Positions 1 through 8,994 of a stretch of DNA of 58,613 nucleotides are shown here, one piece after another. The DNA is from Stenotrophomonas chelatiphaga (GTDB lineage Bacteria > Pseudomonadota > Gammaproteobacteria > Xanthomonadales > Xanthomonadaceae), in the NCBI RefSeq assembly GCF_001431535.1, contig NZ_LDJK01000036.1:1-58613 (forward strand), read 5' to 3'. Positions within the stretch are counted from its first letter, which is position 1. Each line of letters opens with the position of its first letter. The position numbers and the translations under genes are program-made. Under the pieces are notes generated by a model. It worked only from the letters and a program-made list of their open reading frames with translations. It did not search any database and was not told where the DNA came from.

Positions 1-387
1 GACGATTACCTGGTCAAGCCGGTGGCCATCGAAGAACTGATGGCGCGCATCCGCGCCGTATCGCGCCGCCCGACCGAAATGGTCACGCCGGTGCTGCAGC
101 TGGGGCGACTGCGTTTTGATTTCGAATCGCTGCAGGCGCAGGTGGAGGGGCAGGCGCTGGCGCTGCCGCGCCGCCAGCTGCTGGTACTGCAGGCGCTGGC
201 CCTGCGCCAGGGGCGCACGGTGACCCGCAGCGGGCTGGAAGAAGCGGTGTACGGCTTCGACGACGACATCCAGTCCAACGCCCTGGATGCGCATATTTCA
301 AAGCTGCGCAAAGCGCTGCAGCAGGCCGGCGCGGGCGTGGAAATCCACGTCATCCGCGGGGTCGGCTACCTGTTGGCCGAGGCATGA
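1..387 (+). CDS. Response regulator, OmpR/PhoB family (5' end outside window)
   Basis: The frame is open from the first base, so the N-terminal receiver domain is cut off by the window edge. What remains starts with DDYLVKP, the end of a receiver domain with its conserved Lys-Pro. A winged-helix DNA-binding domain follows, recognisable by SNALDAHISKLRKAL and the terminal VIRGVGYLL hairpin. As in this family, phosphorylation of the receiver should control DNA binding of the C-terminal domain. The stop overlaps the start of the histidine kinase gene (ATGA), so the two form a translationally coupled two-component pair. The target genes cannot be read from the sequence. Confidence 0.93.
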   Translation, partial: DDYLVKPVAIEELMARIRAVSRRPTEMVTPVLQLGRLRFDFESLQAQVEGQALALPRRQLLVLQALALRQGRTVTRSGLEEAVYGFDDDIQSNALDAHISKLRKALQQAGAGVEIHVIRGVGYLLAEA

Positions 388-1736
388 AAATGAACACCGA
401 TATCCGATCCATTTCACTGGGACTGGCCTGGCGTGTCTGCCTGGCCCAGGTGTTCACCGTGTTGATCGCGGTGATGGCGCTGATCCTGACCTGGGGCGAC
501 CAGGAATCGGTGCACATGGACATGTTCACCGCCGACGACGTGGTGGCGGCGCTGCATGGCGACGGCACCGCCATCCGGCTGGATCGCAAGCGCTGGGATG
601 CACTGAATGCGAAGGCCGGCGGCAACCTGTGGTTCGTCGCGGTGGACGAACGTGGCAACACCTTGTCCGAAGGGGCCGTGCCGGAGGTCCATCGGGAACT
701 GCTGTCGCGGTTGGAGCGCGTCGGCTACAGCGAACTGGGATCACTGACCCCGCCGTACCTGGATGCGGCGCGCATCGTGATCAGCAACCAGGACGGCAGG
801 CGGGTGACGGCGATGGTCGGCGGCCAGCCCAAGCACGGGCTGTGGGAAGGCGCGTTGATGGTGCTGCGGCTGATCGGCCCATGGTTCTTCCTGCCGTTGA
901 TCGTGGTGACCCTGCTGGTCATGCCGCTGGTGATCCACCGCGCGATGCGCGGGGTGAGGCAACTGGCGCGCGAGGCGCGACTGCTGGACATCGGCAAGGC
1001 CGGCGCGCGGCTGGACACGCAGCTGGTCAGCAGCGAGATCGCCCCGCTGGTCAGTGCCTTCAACGATGCCATCGGCAAGGTGCAGCAGGGCTATGCGGCG
1101 CGCGACAAGTTCCTGGCCGACGCCGCGCACGAGTTGCGCGTCCCGATCGCGGTGGTGCAGGCGCGCCTGTCACAGTTGCCGCAGGGCGCCTTGAAGGCGC
1201 AGTTGTTGAACGACATCGCACGGCTGGGCAACGTCGCCGAACACCTGCTCGACCTGCAGCGCCTGGACCGCAGCGTGGAGAAGCTGCAGCCGCTGGACCT
1301 GGCCGCATTGGCGCGCACGGCGGCGGCGGAACTGGCCCCGCTGGTGATCGGGGCCGGATATTCCTTCGAGGTGGATGCGCCGGATGAGCCGGTGTGGATC
1401 GTCGGCGATGGCATCGCCCTGGGCCGCGTCATGGCCAACCTGGTGCACAACGCCATCGTGCATGGCGGCGGTCGCGGCACCATCAGCGTCAGACTGGAAG
1501 CGAACGGTACGCTGGAGGTCGCCGACCAGGGCGCCGGCGTGCCTGAAAACGACCGCGAGGCGATCTTCGAACCCTTCCATCGACTGCGTGCAGCCGGCAG
1601 CGGCAGCGGGCTGGGCCTGCACCTGGTGAAGGAGATCATCCAGCACCACGAAGGCGCGGTGAGCGTGGGCGAAGCGCCGGGCGGTGGTGCCAGTTTCCGG
1701 ATCGCGTTCAACCGTTCGGTGCGCCGTCCCGGCTGA
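384..1736 (+). CDS. Sensor histidine kinase, inner membrane
   Basis: 450 residues. One membrane helix lies near residues 17-37 and a second near 158-185, enclosing a periplasmic sensor of about 120 residues with no recognised fold. A HAMP-like linker follows, then the H box AAHELR with the phospho-accepting His at 249. The ATPase domain has an N box around 352-356 (NLVHN), a G1 box DQGAGVPEN near 381 and a G2 box GSGSGLGLHL near 405. All catalytic boxes are intact. It overlaps the upstream response regulator by 4 bp and is presumably its cognate kinase. The ligand is unknown. A second in-frame ATG lies two codons downstream of the chosen start. Confidence 0.93.
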   Translation: MKMNTDIRSISLGLAWRVCLAQVFTVLIAVMALILTWGDQESVHMDMFTADDVVAALHGDGTAIRLDRKRWDALNAKAGGNLWFVAVDERGNTLSEGAVPEVHRELLSRLERVGYSELGSLTPPYLDAARIVISNQDGRRVTAMVGGQPKHGLWEGALMVLRLIGPWFFLPLIVVTLLVMPLVIHRAMRGVRQLAREARLLDIGKAGARLDTQLVSSEIAPLVSAFNDAIGKVQQGYAARDKFLADAAHELRVPIAVVQARLSQLPQGALKAQLLNDIARLGNVAEHLLDLQRLDRSVEKLQPLDLAALARTAAAELAPLVIGAGYSFEVDAPDEPVWIVGDGIALGRVMANLVHNAIVHGGGRGTISVRLEANGTLEVADQGAGVPENDREAIFEPFHRLRAAGSGSGLGLHLVKEIIQHHEGAVSVGEAPGGGASFRIAFNRSVRRPG

Positions 1737-1802
1737 AGCCCGAGCCTGCAGGGCGTAGAACGCTGATGGCTGCCGTTGCGGCATTCGCCCACGCTGGACG
1801 GC

Positions 1803-4520
1803 ATGGGGGGACAGGCCTGCGATCATCTCGTCGTGTCGCCGGGCCTGTGGGGCAAGGCCAGTGCCGCCGCGCTGGTGGTCGGGACCACGGCATGCTGCCA
1901 GTTGCCGGTGCTGCCGCCGCCCGCGGCGGCCTGGTCGGGCCTGTTGCTGGGCATCGTCCTGTGGCTGGCCCGCCGGCGGGGGCGCTGGCTGGGCATGCTG
2001 CTGGTGGGCTTCAGCTGGGCCGGGCTGCACGGACAATGGGCGTTGCAGGCGCAGCTTCCGCCGCAGGATCCACCGGTCGACCAGGTGCTGCGCGGCAGGG
2101 TGATTGACCTGCCCGAGCATCGCCCGTCCTACAGCCGCTTCCTGCTGCGCATCGATGACGACCCGGCACTGCCCGGCGCGCTCCGCGGCCAGCGCGTGCA
2201 GGTCTACTGGAGCGCGCCCTTCACACGTGGCGCGCCCACCCACGCCGTCCCGGGAGCGATGACCCAGGGCCAGCGGCACACCGTTGCGGCCGGTTCACGC
2301 TGGCAGCTTCCGCTGCGGCTGCGCGCGCCGCGCAGCCGGATCAATCCGGGAGGATTCGACGGCGAGCGCCACGCGCTGATGCTCGGCATCGCCGCCAGCG
2401 GCCAGGTCCGCGATGGTGCCGCTGCGGTCCTGCTGGAAGGTCCCAGCGGACTGGCGGCATGGCGCGAACGCATGTCGCAGCGGATCCAGCAGGCGGTACC
2501 CGGCGACACCTCGCGGTTCCTGCGCGCGCTGGCGCTGGGCGACACGCGCGAGCTCAGCGACGCGGACTGGGAGCAGCTGCGCGCGCTGGGCCTGACCCAC
2601 CTCATCGCGATTTCCGGCTTCCATGTGGGCTTGGTGGCAGGCGGTTTCGCGCTGCTGGCCGGCTTGCTGTGGCGCTGCGTCGCGGTACTGCCGCGGTGCC
2701 TGCCACGACCAACCGCGGCGGCAGTGGCGGCGGCTGCCGGCGCGGTGGGCTATGCACTGGTCGCCGGACTGGCGCTGCCGACCGTGCGTACCGCGCTGAT
2801 GATCGTGGTGGTGGCGCTGGCGCGCGCCAGCCGTCGGCGCATGCCGTGGGCGCAGTCGCTTGCGCTGGCGGCCTTCGCGACCCTGCTGGTCGCCCCGCTG
2901 TCGGTGCTCGCCGCCGGCTTCTGGCTCAGCTTTGGCGGGGTGCTGTGGCTGATGTGGTGCCTGCCCGGCGGACAGCGTGCCGAAGCCGGGCTCGCCGGGC
3001 TGCTCAAGCCGTTCTTCGCCGCGCAGGGCATCGCCAGCCTGGCGCTGTTGCCGCTCGGCATCAGCCTGTTCGGGCAGGCCTCGCGGATCGGCCCGCTGGT
3101 GAACCTGCTGGCGGTGCCGTGGTGGAGCCTGGTGGTGGTGCCGTTGGCGTTGTCCGGCACCGCGCTGGAGGCCCTGCATCAAGGGTTGGGAGCGTGGTGC
3201 TGGCGACTTGCCGGCGTGGCCTTCGACGTCAGTTGGCGGTGGCTGCAGCCGCTGGCGGCGTGGAGCGGGGCGGTGTGGTGGTTGCCGGAGGCGCCGCGCT
3301 GGACCCTGCCGCTGGCCCTGCTGGGGGTGTTCTGGTGGCTGCTGCCGCGCGGCCGCGGCGGGCTGCTGGCGGCCCCGTTGCTGTGCCTGCCGCTGCTGTG
3401 GCCGGATCGGCAGCTGCCGACGCCGGGCGAGGTCGAGCTGCTGGTGCTGGACGTGGGGCAGGGAACCGCCGTGGTTGTGCGCACCGCGTCCCGGCTGCTG
3501 CTGTATGACCTTGGGCCGCCCGGTGCCGGCACCGATTCCGGCGAGCGCGTGGTGCTGCCCGCGCTGCGTGCACTGGGGGCCGGCGTACCCGACCGCGTGC
3601 TGCTCAGCCATGGCGACGCCGACCATGCGGGCGGCCTGCCGGGGCTGCGCCGCGCCTTCCCGCAGGTCCCGGTGTGGGCGCCGGCAGGGTCTGGAGTCGA
3701 CGGCGCGCAGCCCTGCCATCGCGGCCAGCAGTGGCGCTGGGATGGGGTGGAGTTCGAGATACTGCATCCGGGGCGGGACAGTGCGCAGCGCGGCAACGCC
3801 TCCAGCTGCGTGTTGCGGATCGCCACCGCGCGCGGGGCGATCCTGCTCACCGGTGACATCGGCGTCGCCGAAGAAGCCGCACTGCTGCGCTCCAGCCGGC
3901 GCGCGCTGAAGGCCGACGCGGTGCTGGTTGGGCACCATGGCAGCGCCGGTTCGTCCAGCGCGCCGTGGGTACAGGCGGTGGGCGCGCGGCTGGCGCTGGT
4001 ATCGGCCGGGCACCGCAACCGCTTCGGCCATCCGCGCGCCGACGTGGTGCAGCGCTGGGCCGCGTCCGGTGCCGAAGTGCTGGGCACCGCCTCCTCTGGT
4101 GCACTGCATGTCTGGCTGGGAGCAAAGGGGCTGCAGGTGCGCGAGCAGCGGGTACATGCAGGTCGCTGGTGGAATGCTGCGGGCCGGGAGCGGGCGGCTG
4201 CTATCCTATCGGTGGACAAACAGGCGGCCGCTGGGCCGGAGGGTTGGAAACGTGTGGGAACTGGTCAAGGCCGGCGGTTGGCCGATGGTGCCGCTGCTGC
4301 TGCTGGGTGTACTGGCTTTGGCGATCGTCCTGGAGCGTTTCTGGTCCCTGCGCCGCAACGAGGTGCTGCCACCGGGCCTGGGCCAGGATGTGCGCAACTG
4401 GGCCGCGCGCGGCAAGCTGGATCCGGCCCACCTGGCGACCCTGCGCGCCAATTCCCCGCTGGGCGCGTTGCTGGCGGCGGCGCTGGACGCGCGCAATCGT
4501 CCGCGCGACCAGATCCGTGA
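1803..4520 (+). CDS. comEC: ComEC/Rec2 family DNA uptake channel protein
   Basis: Inner-membrane competence protein that passes single-stranded DNA into the cytoplasm. The N-terminus has hydrophobic helices and a DUF4131-like region. The Competence core follows, with the signature THLIAISGFHVGL and many membrane helices, then a metallo-beta-lactamase-like domain with LSHGDADHAGG and HHGSAGSS. I chose the ATG at 1803; an in-frame TTG at 1776 is possible. The oddity is the 3' end: recognisable homology fades near 4190, yet no in-frame stop occurs until 4520, so the frame runs about 270 bp into exbB. Either the protein has an unusual tail of about 110 residues, or a normal stop was lost by mutation, indel or sequence error. 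Confidence 0.87.
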   Translation: MGGQACDHLVVSPGLWGKASAAALVVGTTACCQLPVLPPPAAAWSGLLLGIVLWLARRRGRWLGMLLVGFSWAGLHGQWALQAQLPPQDPPVDQVLRGRVIDLPEHRPSYSRFLLRIDDDPALPGALRGQRVQVYWSAPFTRGAPTHAVPGAMTQGQRHTVAAGSRWQLPLRLRAPRSRINPGGFDGERHALMLGIAASGQVRDGAAAVLLEGPSGLAAWRERMSQRIQQAVPGDTSRFLRALALGDTRELSDADWEQLRALGLTHLIAISGFHVGLVAGGFALLAGLLWRCVAVLPRCLPRPTAAAVAAAAGAVGYALVAGLALPTVRTALMIVVVALARASRRRMPWAQSLALAAFATLLVAPLSVLAAGFWLSFGGVLWLMWCLPGGQRAEAGLAGLLKPFFAAQGIASLALLPLGISLFGQASRIGPLVNLLAVPWWSLVVVPLALSGTALEALHQGLGAWCWRLAGVAFDVSWRWLQPLAAWSGAVWWLPEAPRWTLPLALLGVFWWLLPRGRGGLLAAPLLCLPLLWPDRQLPTPGEVELLVLDVGQGTAVVVRTASRLLLYDLGPPGAGTDSGERVVLPALRALGAGVPDRVLLSHGDADHAGGLPGLRRAFPQVPVWAPAGSGVDGAQPCHRGQQWRWDGVEFEILHPGRDSAQRGNASSCVLRIATARGAILLTGDIGVAEEAALLRSSRRALKADAVLVGHHGSAGSSSAPWVQAVGARLALVSAGHRNRFGHPRADVVQRWAASGAEVLGTASSGALHVWLGAKGLQVREQRVHAGRWWNAAGRERAAAILSVDKQAAAGPEGWKRVGTGQGRRLADGAAAAAGCTGFGDRPGAFLVPAPQRGAATGPGPGCAQLGRARQAGSGPPGDPARQFPAGRVAGGGAGRAQSSARPDP

Positions 4521-4932
4521 GCGCATCGAAGACACCGGGCGCTTCATCGTCCATCGCATGGAACGCTTCCTCAACGCACTGGGCACCATTGCTTCGGCCG
4601 GTCCGCTGCTCGGCCTGCTGGGCACCGTGGTCGGCATGATCCAGATGTTCCTGGGCATCCTGGACCACGGCGTGGGCGATGTGAACCAGCTGGCCGGCGG
4701 TATCGGCAAGGCGCTGGTCTGCACCGCCACCGGCATGATCGTGGCGATCCCCGCGCTGATGTTCCATCGTTACTTCAAAGGCCGCATCAACGGTTACGTG
4801 ATCGAAATGGAGCAGGAGGCCAGCGCGCTGCTGGATGCGCTGGATGGACGTCCGGGCGTGATGGCCACGCCGCCGCGTCCGGCTGCCCCGGCTGCCGCCA
4901 ACCCCGGCAGCGCCGCCCCGGCCAAGGCCTGA
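4252..4932 (+). CDS. exbB: ExbB/TolQ/MotA-family proton channel protein
   Basis: 226 residues from a GTG start (MWELVKAGG). With ExbD it should form the inner-membrane motor that uses the proton gradient to energise TonB-type or related envelope transport. Three membrane segments are visible: near residues 10-28, and in the SAGPLLGLLGTVVGMI and GIGKALVCTATGMIVAIPAL blocks, which are hallmarks of MotA/TolQ/ExbB. The C-terminus is a low-complexity Ala/Pro tail. It heads a tight cluster exbB-exbD-msbA-lpxK. Its start lies inside the extended comEC frame. The frame is open upstream, but earlier starts would add an unrelated N-terminus. Confidence 0.92.
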   Translation: MWELVKAGGWPMVPLLLLGVLALAIVLERFWSLRRNEVLPPGLGQDVRNWAARGKLDPAHLATLRANSPLGALLAAALDARNRPRDQIRERIEDTGRFIVHRMERFLNALGTIASAGPLLGLLGTVVGMIQMFLGILDHGVGDVNQLAGGIGKALVCTATGMIVAIPALMFHRYFKGRINGYVIEMEQEASALLDALDGRPGVMATPPRPAAPAAANPGSAAPAKA

Positions 4933-4935
4933 CGG

Positions 4936-5358
4936 ATGCGTATCCGCAACGACCGCGCCGGCGATGAGCCGCATATCGACCTGGTGCCGCTGATCGACGT
5001 GATCCTGGTGCTGATCATCTTCTTCGTGGTCACCACCACCTTCGATGCGCGCTCCACCCTGCAGGTGCAGCTGCCGCACGCCAGCCAGCAGGCCAACAGC
5101 GAACCACCGCGGGCGCTGAGCATCCTGGTCAACGCCGACGGCCGTTACTTCGTCAACGACCAGGAAGTGCTGCGCACCGACGTGGAGTCGGTCAAGCAGA
5201 CCATCGCCGCGGTGGCCGGTGAAGACCGCACCCAGTCGGTGCTGCTGCGTGCCGATGCGCGCACTCCCTACCAGGCCGTGGTCACCGCCCAGGATGCACT
5301 GGGCCAGCTCGGCTTCCGCCGGATTTCCATCGCGACCGCTCCCGAGGTGCGTCAATGA
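4936..5358 (+). CDS. exbD: ExbD/TolR-family biopolymer transport protein
   Basis: 140 residues, partner of the ExbB three bases upstream. A short cytoplasmic N-terminus is followed by a single membrane helix (residues about 15-38). Within the helix the block LVPLIDVILVL carries Asp21, the proton-carrying residue expected in ExbD/TolR. The remainder is the periplasmic domain, ending in the conserved region around GQLGFRRISIAT. The stop overlaps the msbA start (ATGA), so export-motor and lipid-flippase genes are probably co-transcribed. Whether it works with TonB or another partner cannot be decided here, since no tonB gene is nearby. Confidence 0.93.
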   Translation: MRIRNDRAGDEPHIDLVPLIDVILVLIIFFVVTTTFDARSTLQVQLPHASQQANSEPPRALSILVNADGRYFVNDQEVLRTDVESVKQTIAAVAGEDRTQSVLLRADARTPYQAVVTAQDALGQLGFRRISIATAPEVRQ

Positions 5359-7103
5359 GTTCCAAACACGCGCCCGTCTGGCCGATCTATAAACGCCTGC
5401 TTGGCTACACCCGCGCCTACTGGGTGTTCATGGTGGCCGCCGTCGTGGCGATGGCCGTCGAAGCCCTGGCCGGCTACGCCTTCACCCGGTTGATGGAACC
5501 GCTGGTCAACCGCGGTTTCGTCAACCCGGAACCGCGCATGGCGGTGATCCTGCCGCTGACCATCCTGGGCCTGTTCCTGATGCGCAGCCTGGCCACCCTG
5601 GTCAGCGACTACACGCTGGCGCGCACCGGCCGCAGCGTGGTCCGCGATCTGCGCGAACAGGTGCTGGAAAAGTACCTGCACCTGCCGTCCTCGCACTTCG
5701 ACACCGAAGCCACGCCGGTGATGGTCAGCCGCCTGAACTTCGACACCGAACAGGTCACCCAGGCCAGCGCCGATGCGCTGAAGACGCTGGTGGCCGACAC
5801 CCTGACCATCATCGCGATGCTGGTGGTGATGCTGCAGATGAGCGTAAAGGTCACCATGGCGATGCTGGTGGTGGTGCCGATGATCGGCCTGATCGTGTCC
5901 TACGTGGGCAAGCGCTACCGGCGCATCAGCCGCGGCATCCAGGACGGCATGGGCACCATGGCCGCCACCGCCGAACAATCGCTGTCCGCGCAGCAGGAAG
6001 TGAAGGTGCACGGCACCCAGCGGCATGAGATCGACCGTTATTCGCGGCTGGCCAACCGCATGCTGGGCCTGAACATGAAGGTCGAGACCACCCGCGCCTT
6101 CGCCTCCAGCACGGTGCAGTTCCTGGCCGCGCTGGCACTGGCGGTGATCGTCTGGGTCGCCACCCGCGAAGCGCTGGTCGGCAAGCTCAACGCCGGCCAG
6201 TTCATGGGCCTGATGACCTCGATGATGGCGATCATCCCGTCGCTGCGCCGGCTGACCAGCGTGCAGACCTCGATCTCGCGCGGCGTGGCCGCCGCCGAGC
6301 GGCTGTTCTCCATCCTGGACATGCCGGTGGAGCGTGACCAGGGCAGCAAGCGCATCGAACGCGCACGCGGTGAATTGGCATTCGAGCACGTGATGCTGCG
6401 TTACCGCGAAGACGCCGGCACCGCGCTGGACGACATCAGCTTCGTCGCACGCCCCGGCACCGTGACTGCGGTGGTGGGACGCTCGGGCAGTGGCAAGACC
6501 AGCCTGATCCGGCTGGTGCCGCGCTTCTACGAGCCCAGCGGCGGACGCATCACCCTGGATGGCGTGGCACTGGACGATTACCCGCTGGCCGACCTGCGCC
6601 GCCAGGTGGCGATGGTGGGGCAGAAGGTGATGCTGTTCGACGACACCATCGGCTCGAACATCGCCTACGGCATGCAGGCCAGCCAGGAGCAGATCCGCGC
6701 GGCGGCCGAAGCGGCCAATGCCTGGGAGTTCATCGCGCGCCTGCCACAGCAGCTGGACACCCCGGTCGGCGAGAACGGTGCGCTGCTGTCCGGCGGCCAG
6801 CGCCAGCGCCTGGCGATTGCCCGCGCCATCCTGCGCGATGCGCCGATCCTGATCCTGGACGAAGCCACCGCCGCGCTGGACAACGAATCCGAACGGCTGG
6901 TGCAGGATGCCCTGCAGCGGCTGATGCCCGAGCGCACCACGCTGGTCATCGCGCACCGGTTGTCCACCATCGAACACGCCGACCAGGTGCTGGTGATGGA
7001 CCAGGGCCGCATCGTCGAGCGCGGCACCCACGCCGAACTGCTTCAGATGGGCGGGCTGTACGAGCACCTGTACAACATGCAGTTCCGCGAAAGGCAGGCC
7101 TGA
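5355..7103 (+). CDS. msbA: Lipid A export ATP-binding/permease MsbA
   Basis: 582 residues, the usual MsbA length. It flips core lipid A across the inner membrane using ATP. The N-terminal half has six membrane helices (residues about 20-300). The nucleotide-binding domain has Walker A GRSGSGKT at 375-382, the ABC signature LSGGQ at 488-492, Walker B ILILDE at 498-503 and the switch His in IAHRLSTIE near 534. It overlaps exbD by 4 bp and abuts lpxK by one base. This msbA-lpxK order is common in proteobacteria and supports the LPS assignment over a drug exporter. Confidence 0.96.
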   Translation: MSSKHAPVWPIYKRLLGYTRAYWVFMVAAVVAMAVEALAGYAFTRLMEPLVNRGFVNPEPRMAVILPLTILGLFLMRSLATLVSDYTLARTGRSVVRDLREQVLEKYLHLPSSHFDTEATPVMVSRLNFDTEQVTQASADALKTLVADTLTIIAMLVVMLQMSVKVTMAMLVVVPMIGLIVSYVGKRYRRISRGIQDGMGTMAATAEQSLSAQQEVKVHGTQRHEIDRYSRLANRMLGLNMKVETTRAFASSTVQFLAALALAVIVWVATREALVGKLNAGQFMGLMTSMMAIIPSLRRLTSVQTSISRGVAAAERLFSILDMPVERDQGSKRIERARGELAFEHVMLRYREDAGTALDDISFVARPGTVTAVVGRSGSGKTSLIRLVPRFYEPSGGRITLDGVALDDYPLADLRRQVAMVGQKVMLFDDTIGSNIAYGMQASQEQIRAAAEAANAWEFIARLPQQLDTPVGENGALLSGGQRQRLAIARAILRDAPILILDEATAALDNESERLVQDALQRLMPERTTLVIAHRLSTIEHADQVLVMDQGRIVERGTHAELLQMGGLYEHLYNMQFRERQA

Positions 7104-8122
7104 TGTCCGGCAAGGGTACCCAGACACCAGCCTACTGGTACGACGGCTCTGCGGTGCCGTTCGGCATGCGCCTGCTCAGTCCGCTGTATGCAGCGGTGTC
7201 CGGCCTGCGCCGGCGCCTGTACCGGCGCGGCTGGCTGAAGCGGCACGCGCTGCCGGTACCGGTGATCGTGGTCGGCAACATCACCGCCGGTGGCACCGGC
7301 AAGACCCCGCTGACCATCGCGCTGGTGCAGCAGTTGCGCGCCGCCGGCTGGAAGCCGGGGGTGGCCAGCCGCGGCTACGGCCGCGAGCAGTCCGACAGCG
7401 GCCGCTGGGTGGACGCCGATACGCCGACCGCGCTGGGCGGCGACGAGCCGGTCCTGATCGCGTGGAAGACCGGTGCGCCGGTGCGCGTGGATGCCGACCG
7501 CGTGGCGGCCGGCAAGGTGTTGGTCGAAGCCGGCTGCGATGTGATCGTCTGCGATGACGGCCTTCAGCACTACCGCCTGGCGCGCGATATCGAAATCGAA
7601 GTCATCGACGCCCAGCGGCGCTATGGCAACGGCCGGCTGCTGCCGGCCGGCCCGCTGCGCGAGCCGGTGGCGCGCGCGGGCGAATGTGATTTCCGCGTGG
7701 TCAACCAGGGCGCCGCCAGCTCGGAAAACGCGGCGGTGGCCTGTGGGTTCGGGCAATGGCCGATGCGCCTGCGCATCGACAGTGCGCAGCCGCTGGTCGG
7801 CGGACGCCTGCGCGCGCTTTCGCACTTTGCCGGGCAGCGCGTGCATGCCGTGGCCGGCATCGCCCACCCGCAGCGCTTCTTCGACATGCTGCGCGCCGAA
7901 CGCATCGGCGTGGTGCCGCATGCCTTCGCCGACCACCACGCCTACCAGCCGCAGGACCTGCGCTTTGGCAGCGAGCTGCCGATCCTGATGACCGAAAAGG
8001 ACGCGGTGAAGTGCCGCGCCTTCGCCAACGACTGGCACTTCGCCATTCCCCTGCAGGCCGATCTGCCCGCTGCCTTCTGGGTGGCATTGACCGACCGCCT
8101 TGAGAAGCTGCGCGCGCGCTGA
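7103..8122 (+). CDS. lpxK: Tetraacyldisaccharide 4'-kinase
   Basis: 339 residues. It phosphorylates the 4' position of the tetraacyldisaccharide-1-phosphate lipid A precursor at the cytoplasmic face of the inner membrane. The N-terminus has a single hydrophobic amphipathic stretch followed by a P-loop, [12 protein letters not shown], at about 59-70. A second conserved region reads [16 protein letters not shown]. The C-terminal AFADHHAY block is typical of the family. The start ATG overlaps the msbA stop (TGATG), consistent with a single lipid A operon. Length and motifs are complete. Confidence 0.96.
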   Translation: MSGKGTQTPAYWYDGSAVPFGMRLLSPLYAAVSGLRRRLYRRGWLKRHALPVPVIVVGNITAGGTGKTPLTIALVQQLRAAGWKPGVASRGYGREQSDSGRWVDADTPTALGGDEPVLIAWKTGAPVRVDADRVAAGKVLVEAGCDVIVCDDGLQHYRLARDIEIEVIDAQRRYGNGRLLPAGPLREPVARAGECDFRVVNQGAASSENAAVACGFGQWPMRLRIDSAQPLVGGRLRALSHFAGQRVHAVAGIAHPQRFFDMLRAERIGVVPHAFADHHAYQPQDLRFGSELPILMTEKDAVKCRAFANDWHFAIPLQADLPAAFWVALTDRLEKLRAR

Positions 8123-8158
8123 ACCGCCTGCGCGCGTGGCCTGTAACCGGAGAGCCCC

Positions 8159-8929
8159 ATGACCGAGTTCGTCGTCGCCATTCCTGCCCGCTACGCCGCT
8201 TCGCGCCTGCCCGGCAAACCGCTGCGCCTGCTGGGCGGGGAACCGCTGGTGCTGCACGTGGCGCGCCGCGCGCTGCAGGCCGGCGCGCGCGAAGTGTGGG
8301 TGGCCACCGATGATGCGCGCATCGCACAGGCGCTGGAGGGATTGCAGGACGTGCAGGTGGCGATGACCGATCCGGCCCACCCCTCCGGCACCGACCGGCT
8401 GGCCGAATGTGCCCGCCACGCGGGCTGGGCCGATGACACGGTGGTGGTCAACCTGCAGGGTGACGAGCCGTTCGCACCGGCCGCCGGCATCCGTGCGGTG
8501 GCCGACGCGCTGGCCAGCGGCCGCGCCCCGATGTCCACGCTGTGCACGCCGGTCGAAGATGCGGCCACGCTGTTCGATCCCAACGTGGTCAAGCTGGTGC
8601 GCAACGCGCGCGGTGAGGCCATGTATTTCAGCCGGGCGCCGATCGCCTGGCACCGCGATGGCTTCGCGCGCAGCCGCGACGTATTGCCGGACGGGATCCA
8701 GTGGCTGCGCCACATCGGCATCTATGGCTACCGCGCCAGGTTCCTGCAGCAGTTCGCCGCGATGCCGCCGGGCAGCCTGGAACAGGTGGAAAACCTGGAG
8801 CAGCTGCGGGTGCTGGAGGCCGGGTTCCCGATCAGCGCCGCGCTCTCGCCGGCGCCGTTCCCGCCGGGCATCGACACCCCCGAAGACCTGCACCGGGCCG
8901 AACAGTTGCTGGCCAGCGGCCAGGCCTGA
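8159..8929 (+). CDS. kdsB: 3-deoxy-manno-octulosonate cytidylyltransferase
   Basis: 256 residues. It activates Kdo with CTP to CMP-Kdo for LPS inner-core assembly in the cytoplasm. The N-terminal nucleotide-binding motif [15 protein letters not shown], the block [13 protein letters not shown] and the sugar-binding [10 protein letters not shown] region are all present and intact. It lies 36 bp after lpxK with GGAGAG ahead of the ATG. It belongs functionally with kdsA at 49291. The C-terminus ends normally with [15 protein letters not shown]. Confidence 0.96.
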   Translation: MTEFVVAIPARYAASRLPGKPLRLLGGEPLVLHVARRALQAGAREVWVATDDARIAQALEGLQDVQVAMTDPAHPSGTDRLAECARHAGWADDTVVVNLQGDEPFAPAAGIRAVADALASGRAPMSTLCTPVEDAATLFDPNVVKLVRNARGEAMYFSRAPIAWHRDGFARSRDVLPDGIQWLRHIGIYGYRARFLQQFAAMPPGSLEQVENLEQLRVLEAGFPISAALSPAPFPPGIDTPEDLHRAEQLLASGQA

Positions 8930-8994
8930 GCGGGTGCATAAAAAAACCGCGTGGCACAACGATTGCATGACGCGCGGTCCGGCATAATCAGGGC

